Notes: generated from the sequence alone by a model not told the origin. A DNA stretch of 51,799 bases from Pseudomonas sp. CHM02 (GCF_000612585.1 NZ_JFCA01000048.1:1-51799); one strand, 5' to 3'. Shown: positions 41,168 to 50,142, counted from the stretch's first letter. Made by a program: numbers and translations.

Positions 41168-42592
41168 ATGTCGAACGCGAAGAAGATGAGTGTGGGGCAA
41201 CTGACGATGTTGACGGCCGTCAACATGTTGGGTTCCGGCATTGTATTGTTGCCTACCAAACTCGCCGAAGTCGGCGGCATTTCCATCCTTTCCTGGCTTA
41301 TCACGGCAACCGGGTCGCTGGCCTTGGCCTATGCGTTTGCGCGCTGCGGCATGCTCAGCCGCAAGACCGGCGGCATGGGCGGGTACGCCGAATACACCTT
41401 CGGCAAGTCCGGTAACTACATCACTAACTACACATACGGTTTGTCGTTGCTGATCGCCAACGTCGCCATCAGTATCACCGCGGTAGGTTATATCCAAACG
41501 TTGTTCGGCATAAAACTTGGCTCGCTGGAAGTCGGTCTGGCTACTATCGCGTTGCTGTGGATCACCACCTTCGCTAATTTCGGTGGGGCAAGCATCACCG
41601 GCAAGATCGGCGCCGTGACCGTCTGGGGTGTTATTGCGCCGGTGGTGCTGGTGTCGACTGTCGGCTGGTTTTGGTTCGACAGCAGCGTGTACGCAGCAGG
41701 TTGGAATCCTCACGACAAAACCTGGTACGAAGCCGCCGGCGCGTCGGTGGCAATCACGTTGTGGGCGTTTCTCGGCCTTGAGTCCGCGTGCGCCAACGGC
41801 GACGCAGTGGAAAATCCCGAGAAGAACGTACCCATCGCGGTACTCGGCGGCACCCTGGGCGCAGCGGTGATCTACATCCTTTCGACCAACGTCATCGCCG
41901 GGATCGTCGATAACGCCGAGCTAGTGGCGTCCACTGCGCCGTTTGGTCTGGTGTTTGCCAAGATGTTCAACCCCATGATCGGCAACATCATCATGGGACT
42001 GATGGTACTGGCGTGCATCGGTTCGCTGCTGGGTTGGCAGTTCACGGTCGCACAGGTGTTCAAGAGTTCTGCAGACACTGGCTATTTCCTGCCGATCTTC
42101 GCCAAGGCGAACAAGCACGGGGTACCGATCATCAGCATGCTGATCCTGCTGGCGATGCAGACGGTCATGGCTCTCATGACCATCAGCCCCGATCTTGCCA
42201 AACAATTTGACACCCTGGTGAACCTCGCAGTGGTGACCAACCTGGTGCCGTACATCCTGTCGATGGCCACGCTGATGACTCTGCAAAAAGTGTCCAACGT
42301 GCCAGCGAACAAGGCACTGATCACCAACATCGTGGCCTGGATCGCCGCAGCCTACAGCTACCTGGCGCTTTACAGCTCCGGGGAGCAGGCCCTGATGCTC
42401 GGCGGCGTGGCGACCATCATCGGCTACACGCTGTTCGGCTTCGTCAACACGCGCCTGATCAAACTGGAGGCCCTGAATAACAGCGTTCCGACGCAGACTG
42501 TCGCCGCTCAACATATCGTAGGCGAACCCATTCCCGTGAACGACCTGACGCTCAATCGCGTGAACCAAGCCACCTTGGAGACACAACCATGA
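41168..42592 (+). CDS. potE: PotE-type ornithine/putrescine antiporter (APC family)
   Basis: A 474-residue amino acid/polyamine antiporter with 12 expected helices. Its sequence follows E. coli PotE closely: G-S-G-I-V-L-L-P-T-K-L-A-E-V-G, K-T-G-G-M-G-G-Y-A-E-Y, F-L-G-L-E-S-A-C-A-N, E-N-P-E-K-N-V-P-I-A-V-L-G-G-T and G-S-L-L-G-W-Q-F-T. It should exchange an external basic amino acid for the internal polyamine made by the decarboxylase encoded directly downstream (four-base ATGA overlap), consuming protons and supporting pH homeostasis. CadB is the nearest alternative. The C-terminal 40 residues extend beyond PotE. Confidence 0.9.
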   Translation: MSNAKKMSVGQLTMLTAVNMLGSGIVLLPTKLAEVGGISILSWLITATGSLALAYAFARCGMLSRKTGGMGGYAEYTFGKSGNYITNYTYGLSLLIANVAISITAVGYIQTLFGIKLGSLEVGLATIALLWITTFANFGGASITGKIGAVTVWGVIAPVVLVSTVGWFWFDSSVYAAGWNPHDKTWYEAAGASVAITLWAFLGLESACANGDAVENPEKNVPIAVLGGTLGAAVIYILSTNVIAGIVDNAELVASTAPFGLVFAKMFNPMIGNIIMGLMVLACIGSLLGWQFTVAQVFKSSADTGYFLPIFAKANKHGVPIISMLILLAMQTVMALMTISPDLAKQFDTLVNLAVVTNLVPYILSMATLMTLQKVSNVPANKALITNIVAWIAAAYSYLALYSSGEQALMLGGVATIIGYTLFGFVNTRLIKLEALNNSVPTQTVAAQHIVGEPIPVNDLTLNRVNQATLETQP

Positions 42593-44874
42593 CGGAAAAC
42601 AAACACCTGCTCGGCATGCTGGCGCTATTGGTCAGCAAGCAGCCCGACAAACGCAGCGTTTTCGGTCGGGCATTGATTCAGCTGATCAGCGATGTAGAAG
42701 ACCGCTCCATCAGCGTGCTGACTTCGGAAAGCCTCAGTGACGCCAAGTCGATCTTAAGCACTGACCCTGCGATCCAGTGCGTGCTGCTCAGTTGGGAAAT
42801 GGACGACAGTGACGATCATCAGGAATGCATCGGGCTGCTTACTGCCCTGCGCGAACGCAACACCCGTGTGCCGGTGTTCCTGATCAGCGATCGCAGCACT
42901 GCATCGAGCGTGCCGCTGATCGTGATGCAGCACGCCGACGACTTCATCTGGCTGCCGGAAGACACCAGCCGCTTCCTCAGCGGGCGGATCATGGCAGCCA
43001 TCGAACGCTACCGTCAGGCCGTGTTGCCGCCGATGTTCGGCGCGCTGCTCAAGTTCGCCCGCAGCTATGAGTACTCGTGGCACACGCCAGGCCATGCCGG
43101 CGGTACGGCATTCTTGAAGAGCACCGCAGGCCGGGCGTTCTACGAGTTTTTTGGCGAGAACCTGCTGCGTTCCGACCTGTCGATTTCCGTCGGCGAACTG
43201 GGCTCGTTGCTCGACCACAGTGGCCCCATCGGCCAGGGCGAGCGCTATGCGGCGAAGGTGTTCGGCGCTCATCGCACGTACTACGTGACCAACGGCTCGT
43301 CGATGTCCAACCGCGTGATCCTGATGGCCAGCGTAACCCGCGACCAGATCGCCCTGTGCGACCGCAATTGTCACAAGTCTGCCGAGCACTCGATGACGCT
43401 GTCCGGGGCTATCCCGACCTACCTGGTGCCCACTCGCAATCGCTTCGGCATCATTGGCCCGATCCTGCCGCAGACCTTAAGCGCCGACAGCGTGAAAGCG
43501 GCGATTGCCAACAACCCGCTGGTGAAAGGCCACATTGACCCGACGCCTGTGCACGCCATCATCACTAACTCCACCTACGATGGCCTGACGTACAATGTGA
43601 CACGGGTTGAAGAACTGCTGGGGAAAAGCGTCGACCGCCTGCATTTTGACGAGGCCTGGTACGGCTACGCGCGCTTCAACCCGTTGTACAAGGATCGCTT
43701 CGCGATGCACGGCAGCCCCGACGATCATGACCCGTCCAAGCCCACTGTGTTCGCCACGCAATCGACCCACAAGCTGCTGGCGGCGCTGTCTCAGGCCTCG
43801 ATGATTCATGTGCGCAACGGGCGCAACCCGATCCCCCACGGACGCTTCAACGAGTCGTACATGATGCACGCCTCGACCTCGCCCAACTACGCGATCATGG
43901 CCTCGTGCGACGTCAGCTCAGCGATGATGGAAGCCCCCAGCGGGCAGATTTTGACCAACGAATCCATTGAAGAAGCCATCGCGTTTCGGCAGGTGATTTC
44001 GCGCATGCAGAGCGACATGCTCAGCAACGATGACTGGTTTTTCTCCTGCTGGCAGCCGCCGTCAGTGCCGGTGGGCGCGACTTCGATTCCGTTCCACGAG
44101 GTCGACCCCGCCAAACTCAAGGCCGACCCCAATTGCTGGGTGCTGCACCCGAACGAGGTCTGGCACGGCTTCGGCGACATCGAAGACGGCTACTGCATGC
44201 TCGACCCGATCAAGGTGTCGATCCTGAGCCCCGGCATGGGCGACGACGGCAACCTGCTCGACTTCGGCATCCCGGCCTGTGTGCTCAGCGCGTACCTGGG
44301 ACGCCAGGGCATCGTGGTCGAGAAAACCACCGATTTCACCATCCTCTTTCTGTTCTCCATCGGCATCACCAAAGGCAAGTGGGGCACGCTGGTCAACGCA
44401 CTGCTGGACTTCAAGCGTGACTACGACACCAACCTGGAACTGGAGCTGTGCCTGCCAGATCTGCTCGCAGCCAACCAGCAGCGTTACACGGGAATGGGGT
44501 TGAAGGACCTGGCCGAAGAGATCTTCGTAGCCATGAAAAAAACCAGAACCACCGCAGCCATGGCCCAGGCGTTCGGCACACTGCCACAAGCGGAGTTCAG
44601 CCCGGTGGAGGCGTACGAAAAACTGGTGAGAAACGAGGTCGAGCAGGTGACATTGGAGGGGGCCGCCGGACGCGTAGCTGCAACGGGCATCGTGCCGTAT
44701 CCGCCAGGCATTCCACTGCTGATGCCGGGGGAGAACGCAGGGCCGTCGGATGGGCCGCTGTTGGCGTATTTGAAGGCGCTTGAGAGCTTCGACCAGTCTT
44801 TCCCAGGATTTACGCATGACACGCATGGGATTGAGAGTGAGGCAGGGGTTTATCGGTTGTTGGTTTTGAAATGA
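42589..44874 (+). CDS. Biodegradative-type Orn/Lys/Arg decarboxylase
   Basis: A 761-residue fold-type I PLP decarboxylase. An N-terminal receiver-like wing domain (to about 150) is followed by the catalytic core: H-T-P-G-H-A-G-G, V-T-N-G-S-S-M-S-N, C-D-R-N-C-H-K-S, F-D-E-A-W-Y-G-Y-A-R-F-N-P, then the PLP lysine in S-T-H-K-L-L-A-A-L-S-Q-A-S. Length and core resemble AdiA-type arginine and LdcA-type lysine decarboxylases as much as SpeC/SpeF, so the substrate (Arg, Lys or Orn) is unresolved. With PotE it forms a decarboxylase-antiporter operon that takes up protons. Confidence 0.92.
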   Translation: MTENKHLLGMLALLVSKQPDKRSVFGRALIQLISDVEDRSISVLTSESLSDAKSILSTDPAIQCVLLSWEMDDSDDHQECIGLLTALRERNTRVPVFLISDRSTASSVPLIVMQHADDFIWLPEDTSRFLSGRIMAAIERYRQAVLPPMFGALLKFARSYEYSWHTPGHAGGTAFLKSTAGRAFYEFFGENLLRSDLSISVGELGSLLDHSGPIGQGERYAAKVFGAHRTYYVTNGSSMSNRVILMASVTRDQIALCDRNCHKSAEHSMTLSGAIPTYLVPTRNRFGIIGPILPQTLSADSVKAAIANNPLVKGHIDPTPVHAIITNSTYDGLTYNVTRVEELLGKSVDRLHFDEAWYGYARFNPLYKDRFAMHGSPDDHDPSKPTVFATQSTHKLLAALSQASMIHVRNGRNPIPHGRFNESYMMHASTSPNYAIMASCDVSSAMMEAPSGQILTNESIEEAIAFRQVISRMQSDMLSNDDWFFSCWQPPSVPVGATSIPFHEVDPAKLKADPNCWVLHPNEVWHGFGDIEDGYCMLDPIKVSILSPGMGDDGNLLDFGIPACVLSAYLGRQGIVVEKTTDFTILFLFSIGITKGKWGTLVNALLDFKRDYDTNLELELCLPDLLAANQQRYTGMGLKDLAEEIFVAMKKTRTTAAMAQAFGTLPQAEFSPVEAYEKLVRNEVEQVTLEGAAGRVAATGIVPYPPGIPLLMPGENAGPSDGPLLAYLKALESFDQSFPGFTHDTHGIESEAGVYRLLVLK

Positions 44875-44966
44875 GGGGGTGGCAGCGTCGGTAGCGGCGC
44901 ACAGCGCAAGGACTGCCTTTGTATCGGTGATCGGTTTCTGAGTGGGCATGTGGCTCGCGATACAAT

Positions 44967-45293
44967 TTGGTCATCGCGGGACACCTGTCTGTCGGGCCTG
45001 GCGCCCGGTCAGGCTTCATCATCACCTTCTCCAACTGCGGCAAACAGCCTGACCTCCATCGTCAATTCCGCGTCAATTCCGGCGTGCCCATCCGTGATGC
45101 CCTGGAGCATGCATCCGATCTTCTCCACTGTTCAAAAATGCTGGCATTGGATGCAGCGATGGATAACAGCGCGGATCGGTATGCCTGGGCGGCGCATTAT
45201 TTGGGAGAGATGGGGAAGGCGGTGGTGGATGATTTGGCGAATGGGATGTTGCCGAATGGGGTGACAGAGGAGGGGGATTCGGTTGGTGTGTAG
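44967..45293 (+). CDS. DUF3077-like small protein, start uncertain
   Basis: Up to 108 residues. The core F-R-V-N-S-G-V-P-I-R-D-A-L-E-H-A-S-D-L-L-H (split around residue 40), then R-Y-A-W-A-A-H-Y-L-G-E-M-G-K-A-V-V-D-D-L, matches the DUF3077 family, small proteins common in Pseudomonas with no known function. The only start in frame is TTG 44967 and it has no ribosome binding site; the frame is open from 44931. The first 20 residues are not family-like, so the true 5' end may have been lost or moved when the region was rearranged. Confidence 0.65.
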   Translation: MVIAGHLSVGPGARSGFIITFSNCGKQPDLHRQFRVNSGVPIRDALEHASDLLHCSKMLALDAAMDNSADRYAWAAHYLGEMGKAVVDDLANGMLPNGVTEEGDSVGV

Positions 45294-45317
45294 GCAGGTG
45301 GTTTGAGGGTGTTGGGG

Positions 45318-45353
45318 CTGGCGTAATCGCAGGCAAGCCAGCTCCCACATTGG
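45318..45353 (-). repeat. Single REP element
   Basis: On the minus strand it reads AATGTGGGAGCTGGCTTGCC then TGCGATTACG, the common fluorescens-group REP with the palindromic GCTGGC/GCCAGC arms. It lies 25 bases after the DUF3077-like gene. A diverged version occupies the matching place in the left repeat. Confidence 0.82.
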
Positions 45354-45420
45354 ACCGTATTCCAAGTGGTAATGGGCGGTGAGTGAGGAATCAGCTGACC
45401 GCCCACTTTTCTAAAGACGA

Positions 45421-45452
45421 AAAAAAAGACCTTGAATTTCAAGGTCTTTTTT
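45421..45452. terminator. Terminator of tRNA-Leu (bidirectional)
   Basis: AAAAAAAGACCTTGAA-T-TTCAAGGTCTTTTTT is almost perfectly symmetric, with A-runs and T-runs on both sides, so it can work on either strand. It begins five bases after the tRNA 3' end. Confidence 0.88.
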
Positions 45453-45456
45453 AAGA

Positions 45457-45541
45457 TGGTGCCCCGAGGGAGACTCGAACTCCCACTCCTTTCGAAAACG
45501 GATTTTGAATCCGCCGCGTCTACCAATTCCGCCATCAGGGC
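45457..45541 (-). tRNA. tRNA-Leu (anticodon CAA)
   Basis: An 85-base gene with encoded CCA. Acceptor GCCCTGA pairs with TCGGGGC (one G-T). The anticodon loop TTCAAAA lies between GCGGA and TCCGT, giving anticodon CAA for UUG codons. A long class II variable arm is present, and the T-arm is GGGAGTTCGAGTCTCCC. It is divergent from queA and its 3' end faces the inserted potE segment. Confidence 0.97.
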
Positions 45542-45649
45542 TCAATGGCGGCGAAGTATAGAGAGGTGATTACCGTTGGTCAATCACGTTTCATGGTCAA
45601 TTTTGACTATTTCCGCTAGACTTCCCGGCCCTGCTAGACGAACCCCATC

Positions 45650-46699
45650 ATGCGCGTTGCTGACTTTACTTTTGAGCTCCCTGATTCGCTGATCGCTCGC
45701 CATCCTTTGGCCGAGCGTCGCGCCAGTCGACTGCTGACCCTGGACGGGGTGAGTGGTGCCCTCGCACACCGTCAATTCACTGATTTGCTTGAGCATTTGC
45801 GCCCAGGCGATCTGATGGTGTTCAACAATACCCGGGTGATTCCGGCGCGGCTGTTTGGCCAGAAAGCTTCCGGCGGCAAGCTGGAAATTCTGGTGGAGCG
45901 GGTGCTGGACAGCCACCGCGTGCTGGCCCATGTGCGCTCCAGCAAGTCGCCGAAACCGGGGTCGAGCATCCTGATCGATGGCGGTGGCGAAGCCGAGATG
46001 GTGGCGCGTCATGATGCGCTGTTCGAGCTCAAGTTCGCCGAAGAGGTGTTGCCGTTGCTGGAGCGTGTCGGCCATATGCCGTTGCCTCCTTATATAGACC
46101 GCCCCGACGAAGACTCGGACCGCGAGCGCTATCAGACGGTGTACTCCCAGCGCTTGGGCGCCGTCGCTGCACCGACTGCCGGGCTGCATTTCGACCAGCC
46201 GCTGCTGGACGCGATTGCCGCCAAAGGTGTCGAGACCGCTTATGTGACCCTGCACGTGGGGGCCGGCACGTTTCAGCCGGTGCGTGTGGATAACATCGAA
46301 GACCACCATATGCACAGCGAGTGGCTGGAAGTCAGCCAGGACGTCGTGGACGCGGTTCAAGCGTGCAAGGCACGCGGCGGGCGGGTGATCGCGGTGGGCA
46401 CCACCAGCGTGCGCTCGCTGGAGAGTGCGGCGCGTGATGGTGTGCTCAAGCCGTTCAGTGGCGACACGGACATCTTTATCTACCCAGGCCGGCCGTTCCA
46501 TGTGGTCGATTGCCTGGTCACCAACTTCCATTTGCCGGAATCCACGCTGTTGATGCTGGTGTCGGCATTTGCCGGTTATCCCGAGACCATGGCCGCTTAT
46601 CAAGCCGCCATCGACAATGGGTACCGTTTTTTCAGCTACGGTGATGCGATGTTTATCACCCGTAACCCGGCGCCACGCGGCCCAGAGGAACAACTATGA
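45650..46699 (+). CDS. queA: tRNA preQ1(34) S-adenosylmethionine ribosyltransferase-isomerase (QueA)
   Basis: A 349-residue enzyme that transfers and isomerises the ribosyl part of SAM onto preQ1 in tRNA, forming epoxyqueuosine. Conserved segments are F-N-N-T-R-V-I-P-A-R-L-F-G, P-P-Y-I-D-R, T-A-G-L-H-F, V-T-L-H-V-G-A-G-T-F-Q-P-V and T-N-F-H-L-P-E-S-T-L. It overlaps tgt by four bases; the two act in consecutive steps of queuosine synthesis. Confidence 0.98.
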   Translation: MRVADFTFELPDSLIARHPLAERRASRLLTLDGVSGALAHRQFTDLLEHLRPGDLMVFNNTRVIPARLFGQKASGGKLEILVERVLDSHRVLAHVRSSKSPKPGSSILIDGGGEAEMVARHDALFELKFAEEVLPLLERVGHMPLPPYIDRPDEDSDRERYQTVYSQRLGAVAAPTAGLHFDQPLLDAIAAKGVETAYVTLHVGAGTFQPVRVDNIEDHHMHSEWLEVSQDVVDAVQACKARGGRVIAVGTTSVRSLESAARDGVLKPFSGDTDIFIYPGRPFHVVDCLVTNFHLPESTLLMLVSAFAGYPETMAAYQAAIDNGYRFFSYGDAMFITRNPAPRGPEEQL

Positions 46700-47820
46700 G
46701 TCGTATGTCGTTTGAATTGCTCGCCACCGACGGCAAAGCCCGTCGTGGTCGCCTGACTTTTCCGCGCGGCACCGTCGAGACCCCGGCGTTCATGCCCGTG
46801 GGCACCTACGGCACCGTCAAGGGCATGCTGCCGCGTGACATCGTCGCCACCGGCGCCGAGATCATCCTCGGCAACACTTTCCACCTGTGGCTGCGCCCTG
46901 GCACGGAAGTGATCAAGAAGCATGGCGACCTGCATGACTTCATGAAGTGGCAAGGCCCGATCCTGACCGACTCGGGTGGATTCCAGGTGTTCAGCCTGGG
47001 CGCCATGCGCAAGATCAAGGAGGAGGGCGTGACCTTCGCCTCGCCGGTGGACGGTTCCAAAGTGTTCATGGGCCCGGAAGAGTCGATGCAGGTGCAGCGC
47101 GACCTGGGCTCCGACATCGTGATGATTTTCGACGAGTGCACGCCGTACCCGGCTGACGGAGACGTCGCGCGGATTTCCATGGAGTTGTCCCTGCGTTGGG
47201 CCCAGCGTTCGAAAAATGCCCATGGCGACAACACGGCGGCGCTGTTCGGTATCGTCCAGGGCGGCATGCACGAAAGCCTGCGCAAACGCTCGCTGGAAGG
47301 CCTCGACAAGATCGGTTTTGACGGCCTGGCCATCGGCGGTTTGTCGGTGGGCGAGCCCAAGCACGAAATGATCAAGGTGCTGGATTACCTGCCAGGCCTG
47401 ATGCCGGCTGACAAACCTCGTTACCTTATGGGCGTTGGCAAACCGGAAGATCTCGTAGAGGGTGTGCGCCGCGGTGTGGACATGTTCGATTGCGTGATGC
47501 CAACCCGTAATGCCCGCAATGGGCATCTGTTCATCGATACAGGCGTGCTGAAGATCCGTAACGCGTTCCATCGCCATGATGATTCGCCGCTGGATCCCAC
47601 CTGTGACTGCTACACCTGCCAGAACTTCTCCCGTGCTTATCTGCACCATCTGGACAAGTGTGGGGAAATGCTGGGTAGCATGTTGAATACCATCCACAAT
47701 TTGCGTCACTACCAAGTCCTGATGGCTGGTTTGCGCGAGGCTATTCAACAGGGTACATTGGCCGCCTTCGTCGATGCCTTCTATGCCAAGCGCGGGCTCC
47801 CTGTGCCGCCCTTGGACTGA
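46696..47820 (+). CDS. tgt: tRNA-guanine transglycosylase (Tgt)
   Basis: A 374-residue enzyme that swaps guanine-34 for preQ1 in tRNAs for Asn, Asp, His and Tyr. It shows G-T-Y-G-T-V-K-G-M, the D-S-G-G-F-Q-V-F substrate loop, V-M-P-T-R-N-A-R-N-G with nucleophile region F-D-C, and the zinc site C-D-C-Y-T-C with a later His. It acts just before QueA in the pathway. Confidence 0.98.
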   Translation: MSRMSFELLATDGKARRGRLTFPRGTVETPAFMPVGTYGTVKGMLPRDIVATGAEIILGNTFHLWLRPGTEVIKKHGDLHDFMKWQGPILTDSGGFQVFSLGAMRKIKEEGVTFASPVDGSKVFMGPEESMQVQRDLGSDIVMIFDECTPYPADGDVARISMELSLRWAQRSKNAHGDNTAALFGIVQGGMHESLRKRSLEGLDKIGFDGLAIGGLSVGEPKHEMIKVLDYLPGLMPADKPRYLMGVGKPEDLVEGVRRGVDMFDCVMPTRNARNGHLFIDTGVLKIRNAFHRHDDSPLDPTCDCYTCQNFSRAYLHHLDKCGEMLGSMLNTIHNLRHYQVLMAGLREAIQQGTLAAFVDAFYAKRGLPVPPLD

Positions 47821-47863
47821 GTTTTCCGACCCTAAGATTCACTATTTGCAACTGGAGTGCTAA

Positions 47864-48202
47864 ATGAGCTTTTTTATCTCTAACGCCATGGCTGACGCCG
47901 CTGCGCCTGCCGCTGCCGGTCCTATGGGCGGTGGTTTCGAGTGGATTTTCCTGGTCGGCTTCCTGGTTATCTTCTACCTGATGATCTGGCGTCCACAGGC
48001 CAAGCGCGCCAAAGAGCAGAAGAACCTGCTCGGCAGCCTGCAAAAAGGTGACGAAGTTGTGACCACCGGCGGCATCGCTGGCAAGATCACCAAGGTTTCC
48101 GACGCTTTCGTGGTACTGGAAGTCTCCGACACCGTAGAAATGAAGTTCCAGAAGGGCGCCATCGCCGCCACGCTGCCAAAAGGCACGCTCAAAGCGATCT
48201 GA
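47864..48202 (+). CDS. yajC: Sec translocon accessory protein YajC
   Basis: A 112-residue protein with one membrane helix (about residues 25-45) after an Ala/Gly-rich start, then a cytoplasmic domain with V-T-T-G-G-I-A-G-K-I. YajC associates with SecDF. It follows tgt by 43 bases and precedes secD, the conserved proteobacterial order. Confidence 0.97.
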   Translation: MSFFISNAMADAAAPAAAGPMGGGFEWIFLVGFLVIFYLMIWRPQAKRAKEQKNLLGSLQKGDEVVTTGGIAGKITKVSDAFVVLEVSDTVEMKFQKGAIAATLPKGTLKAI

Positions 48203-48223
48203 GTAACAACCTTTACCAATCGA

Positions 48224-48244
48224 CGGGGCGCGCAAGGCGCCCCG
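48224..48244 (+). other. GC-rich hairpin between yajC and secD
   Basis: CGGGGCGC and GCGCCCCG form a perfect 8-base stem with a 5-base loop, ending 20 bases before the secD start. There is no T-run. It may tune secD expression or protect the upstream mRNA. Confidence 0.6.
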
Positions 48245-48264
48245 CGTTATAAGCGGGCGGCGTG

Positions 48265-50133
48265 ATGCTGAACAAATACCCTCTGTGGAAATACGTACTG
48301 ATCCTGGCGGTGCTGGCGATCGGTTTTATTTATTCCGCTCCCAATCTCTATCCTGATGACCCGGCGATCCAGATCACGGGCGCCAGCACTTCGCTGCAGG
48401 TCAATCAGGCTGATCTGGACCGCGCGAGCAAAGCGCTCACTGACGCGGGTATCCAGGTCAAGGCGGCAACGTTGGCGGCTGATGCGAAGGGCGGCTTGCT
48501 GCGCCTGACCAAGGCAGAAGACCAATTGCCGGCCAAAGATGTCGTGCGCAAGGCCATGGGTGACGACTACGTGGTCGCGCTCAACCTGGCACAGACCACG
48601 CCGACCTGGCTGCGCAAGATCGGCGCGCACCCGATGAAGCTGGGCCTGGACTTGTCCGGTGGTGTGCACTTCCTGCTGGAAGTCGACATGGACAAAGCCC
48701 TCGACGCCCGCCTGAAGGTCTACGAAGGCGACGTGAAGAGCCTGCTGCGTAAAGAGCGCCTGCGTTATCGCAGCCTGCCGCAGCTCAACGGTGCCATCCA
48801 GCTGGGCTTCTCTGACGAAGCGTCCCGCGAACAGGCCCGTGCACTGATCCGCAAGAACTTCAACGATTTCGACATCGTACCGGCTGACCTCAACGGCCAG
48901 GCTGTACTGCGTCTGGCGATGACCCCAGCCAAGCTGGCGGAAATCCGCGAATACTCCATCAAGCAGAACTTGACCACGGTACGTAACCGCGTCAACGAGC
49001 TGGGTGTGGCCGAGCCGATCGTTCAGCGCCAGGGCGCCAACCGCATCGTGGTTGAGCTGCCGGGCGTGCAGGACACCGCTGAAGCCAAGCGTATCCTGGG
49101 CAAGACCGCCAACCTGGAATTCCGCCTGGCGGCTGAGCCGGGTGCTACCCGCGCGACTGCCGAAGAGTTCGAGTTCCGCGAAGGCAACCGTCCTCCTGCA
49201 CTGATCGAGCGTGGCTTGATCATCACCGGTGACCAGGTCACCGACGCCAAGGCCGGTTTCGGCGAGCATGGTACCCCTGAAGTGAACATCCGCCTGGATG
49301 GTCATGGTGGCGAACTGATGAGCCGCGCCACGCGCAGCAACGTCGGTCGCAGCATGGCAGTGATCTTCATCGAGCAACGCCCGATCACCACCTACACCAA
49401 GCAGATGGTCAACGGCGTCGAAAAAGACGTACCGGTCCAGACCTTCAAGGAAGAGAAGAAGATCATCAGCCTGGCGACCATCCAGTCGCCGCTGGGTGCC
49501 CAGTTCCGTATCACCGGCCTGAACGGCCAGGGCGAGTCGTCGGAACTGGCCCTGCTGCTGCGTGCCGGTGGCCTGGCTGCACCGATGTACTTCGCTGAAG
49601 AGCGTACCATCGGCCCGAGCCTGGGTGCCGACAACATCACCAAGGGTATCGATGCGGCCTTGTGGGGCATGCTGTTCGTGTCCCTGTTCATCATCGCCAT
49701 CTATCGCTTCTTCGGCATCATCGCCACCGTGGCCCTGGCGGGCAACATGGTGATGCTGCTGGCCCTGATGTCGCTGCTGGGCGCTACGCTGACCCTGCCA
49801 GGTATCGCCGGTATCGTACTCACCATGGGTATGGCGGTAGACGCCAACGTTCTGATCTTCTCGCGGATCCGTGAAGAGATCGCGGCGGGCATGACCGTAC
49901 AGCGTGCAATCAATGAAGGCTTCGGCCGGGCATTTACTGCGATTCTCGATTCCAACCTGACCACTCTGCTGGTCGGCGGGATTCTCTTTGCCATGGGCAC
50001 CGGCCCGGTCAAAGGTTTTGCGGTGACCATGTCCCTCGGTATCTTTACCTCGATGTTCACGGCCATCATGGTGACCCGCGCAATGGTCAACCTGATCTTT
50101 GGCGGACGTGACTTCAAGAAGTTGTGGATTTAA
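48265..50133 (+). CDS. secD: Protein translocase subunit SecD
   Basis: A 622-residue RND-family inner-membrane protein. The first helix is at about 8-28, a large periplasmic P1 domain follows, and five helices end the protein. Marker segments are K-L-G-L-D-L-S-G-G-V-H-F, R-N-R-V-N-E-L-G-V-A-E-P and G-M-A-V-D-A-N-V-L-I-F-S-R-I-R-E-E. It uses the proton gradient to pull proteins through SecYEG. ATG 48265 is chosen over the adjacent GTG 48262. Confidence 0.98.
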   Translation: MLNKYPLWKYVLILAVLAIGFIYSAPNLYPDDPAIQITGASTSLQVNQADLDRASKALTDAGIQVKAATLAADAKGGLLRLTKAEDQLPAKDVVRKAMGDDYVVALNLAQTTPTWLRKIGAHPMKLGLDLSGGVHFLLEVDMDKALDARLKVYEGDVKSLLRKERLRYRSLPQLNGAIQLGFSDEASREQARALIRKNFNDFDIVPADLNGQAVLRLAMTPAKLAEIREYSIKQNLTTVRNRVNELGVAEPIVQRQGANRIVVELPGVQDTAEAKRILGKTANLEFRLAAEPGATRATAEEFEFREGNRPPALIERGLIITGDQVTDAKAGFGEHGTPEVNIRLDGHGGELMSRATRSNVGRSMAVIFIEQRPITTYTKQMVNGVEKDVPVQTFKEEKKIISLATIQSPLGAQFRITGLNGQGESSELALLLRAGGLAAPMYFAEERTIGPSLGADNITKGIDAALWGMLFVSLFIIAIYRFFGIIATVALAGNMVMLLALMSLLGATLTLPGIAGIVLTMGMAVDANVLIFSRIREEIAAGMTVQRAINEGFGRAFTAILDSNLTTLLVGGILFAMGTGPVKGFAVTMSLGIFTSMFTAIMVTRAMVNLIFGGRDFKKLWI

Positions 50134-50142
50134 GGGGCTGCC

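Larger units (their letters stand above)
45315..45478. repeat. Right copy of the diverged direct repeat
   Basis: This is the partner of 40345-40501. It runs from the REP through the hairpin into the 3' end of the intact tRNA-Leu. The two copies bracket the potE operon and the DUF3077-like gene in the same orientation, 4.97 kb apart. Confidence 0.8.

Noticed and set aside
40443..45452. Composite transposon flanked by insertion sequences
   Set aside because: The flanking repeats contain no transposase or terminal inverted repeats; they are tRNA-end, hairpin and REP sequence.
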